Shown: positions 5,969 through 13,663 of the stretch, piece by piece
Numbering within the stretch: the first letter of the stretch is position 1
Layout of the letters: every line of letters begins with the position of its first letter
Origin: JBDGSM01 sp042217615
GTDB lineage: Archaea > Nanohalarchaeota > Nanosalinia > Nanosalinales > Nanosalinaceae
NCBI GenBank assembly: GCA_042217615.1
Contig: JBDGSI010000001.1
Location: 1 to 14,361 of the forward strand
Length of the DNA stretch: 14,361 nucleotides
Direction: 5' to 3'
Made by a program: the position numbers and the translations under genes
Notes under the pieces: model-generated
The model's database searches: none
Seen by the model: the letters and a program-made list of their open reading frames with translations, nothing else
Told to the model about the DNA's origin: nothing

Positions 5969-6826
5969 ATGGATGTAACGGTTTCTGAAAAATATCTGAA
6001 GTATTTCCTTCCACTGGCGGAGAGAGCAGCAGTTCTAGTACCCAGTATAGAGAAAGACTTGAGAGGAGCCAGAATGGAGGTAGACCCTGACACATACATC
6101 GCATCCTGCATAGCCCGCGCACTTCAGATAGGCGTCTCTCTAAGCGCATCAGCAGGAATAGCAGGATTCATAATGGATAAAAGCCTTATAATGAAGATAG
6201 GAGCAGGCCTTTTCCCTTTAATGACTCCTTTACTGTTTCTAACATTTGCCTACCAGCCACGGGTTAAAGCCAACAGGATATCACGTGAACTGGAGAAATA
6301 CCTGCCTTACGCACTCCGCCACATGCTTATCGAAGTAAGCTCAGGTATCTCACTCTATGAAGCAATGGTTGACGCATCCTACGACTATGGAGAGGCCTCA
6401 AACGAGTTCAACAGGATAGTCACTGATATCCAGGGAGGTAAATCGCAGATTGAGGCCTTGGAGGCTTCTATAGCCAGGAACCCCAGTATTATGTACCGGA
6501 GGGCTATATGGCAGATGATCAATGCTTTGAAGTCAGGAGCTGATCTCACAGGTACACTGGACTCCCTGGTAGATACAATGGTGGAGGAGCAGAAGCTGGA
6601 GGTTAAAAAGTACGGAGAGGATCTCAACCCGTTCATCCTGATGTACTTGATGCTTGCAGTCATCTTCCCAAGCCTTGGAGTCACCCTGATGATCGTAATG
6701 TCCTCATTCATCGACCTGCCGCTCGGACCCAACATGTTCTACGGGATGCTGGCAGGCCTTACCCTTTTCCAGCTGTTCTTCCTAAACCTTGTTAAGTCCA
6801 AAAGGCCTGAGGTGAAAGCGGCTTGA
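5969..6826 (+). CDS. Type IV pilus / Tad platform protein, T2SSF domain (TadB-like)
   Basis: This 285-residue inner-membrane platform subunit is of the GspF/TadC/PilC superfamily, which in archaea anchors pilus assembly and meets the assembly ATPase. Two hydrophobic segments lie at about 47-68 and 74-94. A cytoplasmic helical T2SSF domain covers about 105-215 (EKYLPYALRHM, then SSGISLYEAM, then a WQMINALKSGADLTGTLDSL stretch). Two more membrane segments lie at about 222-246 and 255-275. The Gly at SGISL and SGADL and the Leu-rich helices are typical of the domain. The stop codon overlaps the start of the next platform gene as TTGA, so the pair is probably translated together, as in TadB/TadC pairs. 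No ATPase gene is in the window. Confidence 0.85.
   Translation: MDVTVSEKYLKYFLPLAERAAVLVPSIEKDLRGARMEVDPDTYIASCIARALQIGVSLSASAGIAGFIMDKSLIMKIGAGLFPLMTPLLFLTFAYQPRVKANRISRELEKYLPYALRHMLIEVSSGISLYEAMVDASYDYGEASNEFNRIVTDIQGGKSQIEALEASIARNPSIMYRRAIWQMINALKSGADLTGTLDSLVDTMVEEQKLEVKKYGEDLNPFILMYLMLAVIFPSLGVTLMIVMSSFIDLPLGPNMFYGMLAGLTLFQLFFLNLVKSKRPEVKAA
6809..6815 (+). promoter_or_regulatory. Shine-Dalgarno that sets a TTG start for the second platform gene
   Basis: GAGGTGA, a near-complete anti-SD match, ends 7 nt before the TTG at 6823. That TTG overlaps the previous stop as TTGA. No ATG or GTG is available in frame until Met72, so TTG is the start. Confidence 0.75.
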
Positions 6827-7944
6827 ATCCTAAAAAGAAAATCATACAGCTTCTGCCAGGAGAAATAGGAGAACAAGAAGAGGAAGAGGAGGAGGGAGAA
6901 AATGAAGAAGCAGAGAATGAAGACGAGGAACAGGAAAGAGAGTTTGAAGGAGGTACAACCAAGGTAAAACATGTTTACGAGCTGCTTCCTGAACGTCTGA
7001 AGAGCAAGATAGAGCAGGAGGCCTTGTACGCCGCAATGAGTGATGAAGTGGAGAAGATAACTGTTGCAGGAATGACTGCAGGTTTTATCGCAACCCTGGC
7101 AGGCATACTGTACTTTGCTCCGTTCCCTATGGTTGCAAGAGCTCCTGCAGCGCTTATCTCCTCAATAGCAGTAGGAGCAGCTACTCCTTACATGTACATC
7201 TCGATCAAAGCAGAGAGCAGGAAAAAAGAGATGGAGAAAATTCTTCCTGACGCCATGAGACTGGTCTCCGCCAACATCAAATCAGGGCATACAATGGAGA
7301 AGGCCTTACTGCTGTCCGCAAGAGACGAGTTCGGGCCGCTAGCCGACGAACTGCGAAGCACTGCGATGGAAGTGTATGGAGGAGTACCTGTAGAAAAGGC
7401 CTTGAAAGATCTTGAGGACCGTGTTAAGTCAGAGCTTTTCCAGGAAACCTTGAAACTGTTGAGAGACGGTCTTAAGTCAGGAGGAGATACTGCAGCGCTT
7501 CTTGACTCGTCAGCAGACGATATAAGGAACTCTCTGGAGATAAGAGATGAGATCAAGTCCAGCATCAGGATGTACATGATATTTATTATGATGGCGGCTG
7601 TCGGAGGAGCACCGATCCTTTTCTCAATAAGTACCTACATGGCGAAGAAGACGACAAACATGTGGAAAAGCGCAGACATGGGAGGCCAGACAGCATCAAA
7701 GGCAGGCAGCCAGATCGGTTTCAGCATGTCCTTCTCCGCGCCAAGCGTGGACATCGCCCTGTTTGAGCAGTTTGCACTGATGGCGATTATATCCATCAAC
7801 GTCTTCGCCGCCCTGATCATCTCAGAAATCAGCAACGGCAACATCAAACAGGGAATCAAGTACATACCGGTATTCGTAATAATAAGCATACTGCTCTTCA
7901 TCGGAGTGAAGACAGGGATCGCCGGAGCAATGGGCGGAGGATAA
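6823..7944 (+). CDS. Type IV pilus / Tad platform protein, T2SSF domain (TadC-like), acidic N-terminus
   Basis: This 373-residue partner of the preceding platform protein begins at TTG. An unusual Glu-rich low-complexity segment covers residues 18-40. Two membrane helices follow at about 82-100 and 106-126. The T2SSF domain lies at about 138-245 (EKILPDAMRLVSANIKSGHTMEKAL, then KLLRDGLKSGGDTAALLDS). Hydrophobic segments lie at about 250-270, 315-335 and 347-367. The domain pattern SG-x-T-x-EKAL plus LKSGGD is typical of archaeal TadC/FlaJ-like proteins. The acidic head has no counterpart in the first protein and may be a cytoplasmic docking or salt-adaptation segment (inference). A separate promoter and the pilin gene follow after 121 nt. 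Confidence 0.85.
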   Translation: MNPKKKIIQLLPGEIGEQEEEEEEGENEEAENEDEEQEREFEGGTTKVKHVYELLPERLKSKIEQEALYAAMSDEVEKITVAGMTAGFIATLAGILYFAPFPMVARAPAALISSIAVGAATPYMYISIKAESRKKEMEKILPDAMRLVSANIKSGHTMEKALLLSARDEFGPLADELRSTAMEVYGGVPVEKALKDLEDRVKSELFQETLKLLRDGLKSGGDTAALLDSSADDIRNSLEIRDEIKSSIRMYMIFIMMAAVGGAPILFSISTYMAKKTTNMWKSADMGGQTASKAGSQIGFSMSFSAPSVDIALFEQFALMAIISINVFAALIISEISNGNIKQGIKYIPVFVIISILLFIGVKTGIAGAMGGG

Positions 7945-7969
7945 CCCCTAGGTAAGTACAGAAAAGTCC

Positions 7970-7981
7970 GAAAGGCCTTTC
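7970..7981. repeat. 12-bp palindrome built on AGGCCT, between platform and pilin genes
   Basis: GAAAGGCCTTTC is a perfect 12-bp inverted repeat. A second copy of the core (AAGGCCTT, 7993-8000) lies 20 bp further on. Both sit in the 121-bp gap after the platform gene, just ahead of the pilin TATA box. It could be a regulator site, but the core also occurs throughout the window, so it may be only another copy of the genome-wide motif. Confidence 0.5.
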
Positions 7982-8016
7982 CACCTGCAGATAAGGCCTT
8001 CAACACTCAAAGGTTT

Positions 8017-8024
8017 TTTATAAG
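8017..8024 (+). promoter_or_regulatory. TATA box of the pilin gene
   Basis: TTTATAAG preceded by further T is the strongest TATA box in the window. The predicted transcription start is near 8047-8050. That leaves a leader of about 17-20 nt containing GGGTGA (8050-8055), 10 nt before the ATG at 8066. A strong promoter of its own fits the high output expected of a major pilin. Confidence 0.7.
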
Positions 8025-8065
8025 ACTCCAATCAATTAGTTCTTGAATTGGGTGAAAAACCAGTT

Positions 8066-8539
8066 ATGAACACAAATTTCGACACAGTCAAGGCACGAAA
8101 AGGTCAGTCAGCAATCGAATACCTGATGACCTACGGATGGATGCTTCTCGTAGTAGCGATCGTAGGAGGAGCAATCTTTGCAACCGTCCAGGGTCAGTGC
8201 CAGAAAGCCAGTTCGATGACCGGAGGAGTCAGCATTGCATCCTTCGGAGTTGCAACCGACGGACAGATGTCTGTAGAGCTAAGAAACATGCAAGCAGACC
8301 CAGTAAACGTAACTGAAGTAACAATCTCCAGTCAAGAAGGAGCACAAACTGCAAGCCTAGGATCTTCTGTACAGATTAACGTAGGAAGCTCAAAGACAGT
8401 AACTATTGGCTCAGGAGGTCAGTTTGGATCCGCTAACGGATGTAACACGTTCAATATAAATGTCACCTACGACCAAATAGGCGGCATCGAGAATCAAGCA
8501 GCTACAGGAACTATCACTGGCGCATTCGAATTCAAGTAA
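8066..8539 (+). CDS. Type IV pilin with class III signal peptide (likely major pilin)
   Basis: This 157-residue secreted subunit has a basic leader, then a KGQSAIEYLMTYGWMLLVV segment at 12-30. It has the archaeal prepilin features: cleavage expected between Gly13 and Gln14, Glu at +5 (Glu18), and a hydrophobic assembly helix to about residue 42. The mature head is beta-rich and Gly/Ser/Thr/Asn-rich. It has two Cys (45 and 126) that could form one disulfide, and N-glycosylation sequons at Asn81 and Asn132. The ATG at 8066 is preferred to the in-frame TTG at 8048, which would sit at the predicted transcription start and overlap the Shine-Dalgarno. It lies downstream of two platform genes and contains no AGGCCT. 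Confidence 0.88.
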   Translation: MNTNFDTVKARKGQSAIEYLMTYGWMLLVVAIVGGAIFATVQGQCQKASSMTGGVSIASFGVATDGQMSVELRNMQADPVNVTEVTISSQEGAQTASLGSSVQINVGSSKTVTIGSGGQFGSANGCNTFNINVTYDQIGGIENQAATGTITGAFEFK

Positions 8540-8550
8540 ATTGGCTGACG

Positions 8551-8596
8551 ATTTCCCATTTTTATTTTTCTCTTTCCTCTCTTTCTTACCTTCTTT
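8551..8596 (+). terminator. Pyrimidine-rich terminator after the pilin gene
   Basis: A stretch dominated by T with interspersed C follows the pilin stop and ends in an inverted repeat CTTCTT-T-AAGAAG (8590-8602). It lies in the 86-bp gap between the convergent pilin gene and the minus-strand surface-protein operon. For the plus strand the T tract is a good terminator. For the minus strand the gap offers only short T runs. Confidence 0.5.
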
Positions 8597-8625
8597 AAGA
8601 AGACTCTGAAAGAAGCAGACTTGTC

Positions 8626-9885
8626 TTACTGGTAGGAAAGGTCTTCTAACCCCCATTCCTGGATGTGTTGCTGGTCAAGTCGGAAGTTAGGCCTGTATTC
8701 TCTGCCGGAGCTGTATCTTCTGTCTCCTGTCACCCCTGCTATTTTCTCAGTGTTCTGCCCCGGTCTGAAGTATTTGTAACCTACATTGGATTCGTCCTCC
8801 ACCCTGATCTGGGAAGGTATTTCCTGTTTGTCCACAAGTGTTTCAAGGCCTTTTGCCTCGCCTGCAGATGCTTGAAGCCTGTTCTGCATTCTTTCCAGGA
8901 AGCCGGGACCGGGATCGGAGACTGTGGAGTTAAGGTAGCAGCCGGAGTTCACTATTTTTCTGATATTGGAGTTCCAGGCCTCGTCGTCGTACATGATTAC
9001 CCGTGTGTCTGTGTCGAAGCTGTTTACCGTTCCTGTGTCGGCGTTGTAAATGTATTTTGTGCTGTAGTCTGCTGATGTGCCTGGAAGGCCTTGCTCCGAG
9101 ATTATTCCGGCAAAGCTGTTGAGGTTGTTGATTGTGTAAGGCGTGGCGTTGTCTGTGATAAGTATTTTGGTGCTGGCATTGTCTATGCTCCCCAGGTCTG
9201 CGTTGTCGTCTGTAACTATTTCTGGTTCTCCGTAGGTCGTGCCCTGGTTGTATTCCAGGCCTGTGAATCTGTGCTCAGCTACGTAAGATATTTTGCATGG
9301 TTTGTATTTGTTGACGTACCGGCCCTGTGATCTGAGCAGCAGCATCGGGTCTTCAAGGCCTTTTACCGAGATTCTCTGACTGTATTCTCGGGTTCTGTTG
9401 AATTCTGCCAGGGTTACAGGGTCTTTGAGTATTATCCGTGCTTGCATCCGGGTCTGAAGTCTGGTGTAGTTGTCTTCTACGTTGAGGCTGGTGTAGTTTA
9501 TTGAGAGGTAGTACCGCGAGTTTGATGCTGCCTGTTTAACCCTCTGGTTCCAGTCTTTCAATGTGGCGTTTTCAGTGTTGTTGAGTCTGTAGCCGTTTAT
9601 AGTACCGTTTACTGTCGCGTTTCTGAGAGCTTCTACAGGTCTATCGGTTTCGTTCCCTGTCTCTATTATGTAGTTTACCGTACCCGAGGCACCTCTCTGG
9701 AATGCGATTCGGTAGGCTCTCCGAAGATCCTCCTCCACGTTCTGATGGTAGAAAGAGGCCTGGCCTATCCTGTAAGGGTTGGCATCTGACGTGTAGTTGG
9801 AGTCGACTGCGGTAACCGTGATCAGCAGGATGAGCAGGCTGGTTGCAGTGATTGCGAACGTGGTGTAGACAAGGCCTTTACTCAT
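8626..9885 (-). CDS. Secreted pilin-like protein, Met-Ser-Lys-Gly N-terminus
   Basis: This 419-residue protein has a very short N-terminus (MSKG) followed by a hydrophobic helix at about 5-26, then a wholly extracytoplasmic region. It lacks the acidic residue at +5 or +6, but the Lys-Gly before the helix is the class III prepilin-type arrangement. The exported part is rich in Asn-x-Ser/Thr sequons (more than ten). It has two Cys (197 and 316), plus a GPGFLERMQNRLQ - GLETLVD stretch (327-352) and a GYKYFRPG motif (369-376) that recall other uncharacterised archaeal pilin-like proteins. It is the last gene of the minus-strand operon. Its ATG overlaps the preceding stop by 8 nt and is preceded by TGGTGAT (9900-9894). 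The function is unknown; minor pilin or surface adhesin partner is inferred. Confidence 0.65.
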   Translation of the reverse strand: MSKGLVYTTFAITATSLLILLITVTAVDSNYTSDANPYRIGQASFYHQNVEEDLRRAYRIAFQRGASGTVNYIIETGNETDRPVEALRNATVNGTINGYRLNNTENATLKDWNQRVKQAASNSRYYLSINYTSLNVEDNYTRLQTRMQARIILKDPVTLAEFNRTREYSQRISVKGLEDPMLLLRSQGRYVNKYKPCKISYVAEHRFTGLEYNQGTTYGEPEIVTDDNADLGSIDNASTKILITDNATPYTINNLNSFAGIISEQGLPGTSADYSTKYIYNADTGTVNSFDTDTRVIMYDDEAWNSNIRKIVNSGCYLNSTVSDPGPGFLERMQNRLQASAGEAKGLETLVDKQEIPSQIRVEDESNVGYKYFRPGQNTEKIAGVTGDRRYSSGREYRPNFRLDQQHIQEWGLEDLSYQ

Positions 9886-12800
9886 CTCTCCATATCACCA
9901 GTTTGACGTTTGCCGGTCCCCAGAGGTAGGGTTCGTTTCCAAGTAGTTCGGAGTTGTAGCTGAAGTCGTCGCTGGAGAAGTCTACTATCGGTTCTCCGTC
10001 GCCGTCGAAGTCCAGTTTCTGTTCCAGTCTTTTCCTTGCATCCTGCTGTGCGCGTTCCGTAGTGTTGAACAGTGCTCCGTAGCCTACTGAGTTGCTGAAC
10101 TGGAGCGTGTAGAAAACCCTGTTGTCAGGACTGCCTCCTGTTGTTTCCCTGGGATCGATCGCTGTATCAACTTTGACTTCGTTCACCCCTACCCTTGTCT
10201 TTCCTTCAGGAAGGCCTACCTTGAACGGGTCTCCAATATCCTGGAAGTTTGTACCGTAATTCATCAGGTTGAATACAGTTTCGTAGCTGCCTGTACTGTT
10301 CAGCTTTACAAGATAAGTCCATTTATTTCCCGAGTAAGATGAAACCTTGGCTTCTTCAACCTCAGTACCTTCAGGAACAGCGAACGCCGTCCCGTTAGGT
10401 ATCTCAATCTCCTCCTCTTTAGGAGACTCAACTTTGCCGCCAAACGTCTCCGAAGTCATCTTCAAATTAATCTTTCCGTACTCAAGGCCTTCTCTATCAG
10501 AGTAATTGATGTCGATGTATGAGTCAGCGTACAGATGGCTTTCAGGAGTGTCATCGCCTTTCTCCACTGTCTGACCTACGTAACTGGCTGCAAGTATTCT
10601 CTCACTTATATTCTCGAAAACTGCTTTCAACTCTGTCTCAGCTGCGTGATAGTACTCGCCTCCCCCACATATTGCTGTCTGATTCAATGTTTCAGTATCT
10701 GCATCCGAGCCAAATCCTACGGTGTAGACAGTCACGTTATGATTCTGGTTGGCTCTGCAAGCAGCCTCTATAGCATGATCGCTTGCATCAACCACTCCAT
10801 CACCATTATGATCCGGTACATTAGTCATCGAGGTCTCTACATTGGCGGCTCCATCGCTCATCACTATCATAGACCTTCTTCTCTCCTCCGTCAAATTCAG
10901 TTCCAGATCGAAAGAAGCCCTGGAATCAGCCAGGTAAGAAACATCTATACTGTCCACTCTAGGAGTCTTGGATTCATTGGTAGTGTTAAGGAATGCCTTA
11001 TACCTTAAAGTGTCAGAGTTAGGTACCTGGCTTATTTCATCGTGCCAGTCCGTCCCTGCTGTAAAGTTCACATCTATACTCGTGTCTTCACCTGTTTCAG
11101 CATCTATATAGGCCTTTGACCAGTTCACGGTTTCAGGTGCTGTGAACTGCTGTGACGTATATGAACCGTTCTGGTAGGATGGCGAGTCCACGAAGGCGCT
11201 GTAGTCTTCTATTTCGTTGTAGGTAGGATTGCTGCATGGATCCATATGGTACTGGTTAAACTCTCCCATCACCCTCATGAGTGTGGAGCCTTCTGAAGCT
11301 GTCTCCGGTACTGTAAACGTGGTTGTAACTGTGCAGCCGTCGCCGGTACATGAACCGATCTGAACAACTGAGTCGTCAGAGATACTGTTGTCTCCATCCC
11401 AGTCAAAAGCTACTGTAGCGTATTCTGTGTAGCCTCCTGAGACTCCGAACGTAACGTTTATCCTGTAGCTTCTTCCAGGCACCAAAGGATTGGTAACTGA
11501 GTCAGTGGCATCAAGGTAGCCGCCGTTATCACCCGAAGTCCTGTCAACACCATGTACCGCCACGTTTTCAATCCATTCATAGTATGTAGACCCTCCTGAA
11601 ACCGAGCAGTACTGCGAGGCATCCACATCCTGACCGGTTCCAAACACTCTTTCCAGTGTCAAGTTCGAATCAACAGCCTCTGTACCTGTGAAAGAGCCCT
11701 GACCCCACTCAGTGTTTGAATCCTTCTTCCAGTGCTTCGAATCATTCTCCTCATTCTTCAACTTGACAGCGACAACATTTTTCCCTCTTCTAAGAAGGCC
11801 TTCATCAAAGGAAGGTTCACGGTTCCAGTAACTTCCTCTATGCCTTTTAGTATCGTTCTGAACTAACTGGCCGTTAACGTATACTGTTGCAGCGCCGTTC
11901 GAGTTTATGTAGACTGTTCCGTTCCAGTAAGCAGTATTGTTCAGTTTAAACTCTTTTCTGAGGTAGACAGAGCCTTCATAACTGCTTAGAACTGTTGAAG
12001 CAGAGGGATCAGATCCTATTCTTGCTGTGCCCAGGCTCCAGCTTGAATCATCGTAACCCAGTTCATTCCAGCTTCTTCCATCCTGGTTTGGAGGCCTTGA
12101 GTCAAGGTAAGAGTTAGTGTACCGCCATGTTGATCCTCTTGAAATTTTCCGTTCTTTCTGGAGATCTAGAAGTGTCTCAGTCGCATTCAGGATGCCGCAG
12201 CCTATGCACGTGGCTCCTCCTGCTGTTTGACTTTCTATCATGTTTTTCAGAGATTCATTATCTGTAGAAAGAGGATGATTATCGACCACAGCATCACTGT
12301 AGCTGACAAATCCTGCTCTGTTGCCAGTACCATTCAGTATAATGTCAACAAACTCTTTGGAAGCATTCTTAGCTTCATCAATCTTGCACGGCGGGCTCTC
12401 CCCCCAGCTACAGTCCATACTGCCTGAAACATCCATAACCGCCACAGAGTCTGCAACAGCTTCTCTGTACCCTCCTATCTCCGATATATCTCCAATGCCT
12501 ATCCTGAGAGGTACAGTTCCCTGAAGATCCTGATACTGTATAATCCTGCTTTGAAAACTGTCTGCAAACGTTTCATTATCGATTTCAATAACCTGTTCGC
12601 CGTCAACCTTTTGATTGTAGACTGTTACATTCCCTACCCGCATAAACAGGTTTTGGTCAGAAGCATTAACGTGTAAACGAGCATTCATACCGTTGAAATC
12701 TCCTGGAACATAGAAGCTGCCGTAATAGTTTATTATGCCGTGTATCCCTGGCAGCCTCTTCTTTTTAACGATGCTGTCTCCTCCCAAGGCCTTTACCTTC

Positions 12801-13663
12801 TTCGTCTTGTTGTATACTATTTCAAGGACTCCTCCTCTCACGCTTTTGTTTACTCCTGTAAAGTTGAAGGTAATGTTATTGTCTCCGGGTTGGAAGGCCT
12901 CACATCTTGAAACATTCACCTTTGCTGTACAGACCTGGTGGAAGTCTACGGTAAGATTTTCTGGGCTGTATCCATAGCTGCCGGCGTCTACACCGTTTAC
13001 TGAAAGATTGAAAGGTCCTGAGAAATCTCCTCTCAATGTAAAGTTCTTCACTTCATCAGGGTTGTTCAGCGACACGTTATATCTTAGAAGGCCTTGTCCT
13101 ACGAATCCTCCGAAGAACCTTCTTTTCGTCGCGTTTTTATCTACTTTCGTAAGTAAAGCCCTGGCTCTGATCCCTGTCTGGTTTCTCTCAATTTTATGTC
13201 CGGATACAAGGGTAGAGGTTGATGTCACAACAGATGGAGCTCCCTTCAACCTTTTTGACCTGTAAATACTGTAGGTACGGCCGGATTCCGTAATGTTTAC
13301 AGCGTACTCAAGGCCTTCAGGTATTTTTGAGCCTAAGTAGTTCTTTGCCAGTTTTTCAGCTGCGGTGAAGTTCTCCTTAGCCCATAGAAGTGATACAGCA
13401 TTCAGTATGGACTTGTTCATCGCTTCTTCACCTATTTCAGGCCTTAGATAGTTCTTCATCGAGTCGTTTAACGTGTTAACATCTTGGTTGGCGGCTAGTT
13501 TCATTGCGTCTCTTCCTGTGGAGGAGATCTGTCTGAATTCTGATGTTTCTGCCTGGAAACTATTTGAATTACTTTGTGAGACCTGTAGAACCAGAATCAT
13601 TGAAGCTGTCATTACTGTCAGGGCGAGTACTGCGTCAAGTGAGAAGTAGAGGCCTTTTCTCAT
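9878..13663 (-). CDS. Giant pilin-like surface protein with a split von Willebrand A domain
   Basis: A 1261-residue exported protein. The N-terminus MRKGLYFSLDAVLALTVM gives Lys3-Gly4, Asp at +6 and a hydrophobic helix to about 27, a class III prepilin-like anchor. Residues 40-400 hold beta-rich domains. A VWA domain starts at about 405 with the metal-site motif DVSGS (411-415) and Thr485 in GGAT. After about residue 500 it is interrupted and resumes at about 921 with MIVMSDGAAN (Asp937) to about 1028. The insert holds a jelly-roll, galactose-binding-like domain (508-645: W-x-GYDDSSW, VYLRKEF, VYVNG, GKNVVAVKL), a GEVED-like domain (680-826: YC, DWDGDNSISDD, FTVP, EIEDY) and a beta-sandwich (827-911). 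A dockerin/EF-hand-like calcium loop lies at 951-962. About 40 Asn-x-Ser/Thr sequons suggest heavy N-glycosylation. ATGA overlap with the upstream gene and GGAGGG at 13676-13671 support the start. It is a candidate pilus-tip adhesin (inference). Confidence 0.85.
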   Translation of the reverse strand: MRKGLYFSLDAVLALTVMTASMILVLQVSQSNSNSFQAETSEFRQISSTGRDAMKLAANQDVNTLNDSMKNYLRPEIGEEAMNKSILNAVSLLWAKENFTAAEKLAKNYLGSKIPEGLEYAVNITESGRTYSIYRSKRLKGAPSVVTSTSTLVSGHKIERNQTGIRARALLTKVDKNATKRRFFGGFVGQGLLRYNVSLNNPDEVKNFTLRGDFSGPFNLSVNGVDAGSYGYSPENLTVDFHQVCTAKVNVSRCEAFQPGDNNITFNFTGVNKSVRGGVLEIVYNKTKKVKALGGDSIVKKKRLPGIHGIINYYGSFYVPGDFNGMNARLHVNASDQNLFMRVGNVTVYNQKVDGEQVIEIDNETFADSFQSRIIQYQDLQGTVPLRIGIGDISEIGGYREAVADSVAVMDVSGSMDCSWGESPPCKIDEAKNASKEFVDIILNGTGNRAGFVSYSDAVVDNHPLSTDNESLKNMIESQTAGGATCIGCGILNATETLLDLQKERKISRGSTWRYTNSYLDSRPPNQDGRSWNELGYDDSSWSLGTARIGSDPSASTVLSSYEGSVYLRKEFKLNNTAYWNGTVYINSNGAATVYVNGQLVQNDTKRHRGSYWNREPSFDEGLLRRGKNVVAVKLKNEENDSKHWKKDSNTEWGQGSFTGTEAVDSNLTLERVFGTGQDVDASQYCSVSGGSTYYEWIENVAVHGVDRTSGDNGGYLDATDSVTNPLVPGRSYRINVTFGVSGGYTEYATVAFDWDGDNSISDDSVVQIGSCTGDGCTVTTTFTVPETASEGSTLMRVMGEFNQYHMDPCSNPTYNEIEDYSAFVDSPSYQNGSYTSQQFTAPETVNWSKAYIDAETGEDTSIDVNFTAGTDWHDEISQVPNSDTLRYKAFLNTTNESKTPRVDSIDVSYLADSRASFDLELNLTEERRRSMIVMSDGAANVETSMTNVPDHNGDGVVDASDHAIEAACRANQNHNVTVYTVGFGSDADTETLNQTAICGGGEYYHAAETELKAVFENISERILAASYVGQTVEKGDDTPESHLYADSYIDINYSDREGLEYGKINLKMTSETFGGKVESPKEEEIEIPNGTAFAVPEGTEVEEAKVSSYSGNKWTYLVKLNSTGSYETVFNLMNYGTNFQDIGDPFKVGLPEGKTRVGVNEVKVDTAIDPRETTGGSPDNRVFYTLQFSNSVGYGALFNTTERAQQDARKRLEQKLDFDGDGEPIVDFSSDDFSYNSELLGNEPYLWGPANVKLVIWRDE

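Larger units (their letters stand above)
162..13655. repeat. Highly iterated palindrome AGGCCT / AAGGCCTT (48 copies)
   Basis: AGGCCT starts at 162, 453, 1836, 1948, 2103, 2185, 2817, 3004, 3201, 3759, 4143, 4501, 4550, 4847, 5114, 5200, 5433, 5636, 5768, 6205, 6393, 6453, 6754, 6803, 7019, 7301, 7397, 7973, 7994, 8689, 8846, 8976, 9086, 9257, 9356, 9756, 9872, 10212, 10485, 11110, 11796, 12092, 12787, 12895, 13091, 13311, 13439 and 13650. With equal base frequencies about 3.5 copies would be expected. Eighteen are the octamer AAGGCCTT (expected about 0.2). Four are intergenic (1836, 5200, 7973, 7994). In plus-strand genes it is read as xAG-GCC-Txx and xxA-GGC-CTx, and once as AGG-CCT (6803). 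Copies were counted by eye, so one or two could be missed. Confidence 0.85.

Noticed and set aside
7945..8016. Small RNA gene or tRNA between the platform and pilin genes
   Set aside because: There is no cloverleaf, no promoter before it and no structure beyond the AGGCCT palindromes.
8665..9330. Plus-strand ORFs of 136 and 79 codons
   Set aside because: They lie opposite the 419-residue exported protein, have Cys/Val-rich composition typical of an antisense frame, no promoter or Shine-Dalgarno, and no family pattern.
10519..11008. Plus-strand ORFs of 84 and 157 codons inside the VWA gene
   Set aside because: They are antisense to the strongly supported VWA and insert domains and show no recognisable motif or start signal.
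162..13655. CRISPR array or transposon ends made of the AGGCCT repeats
   Set aside because: The spacing is irregular, the repeated unit is only 6-9 bp and lies inside conserved genes; no transposase, spacers or target duplications are seen.
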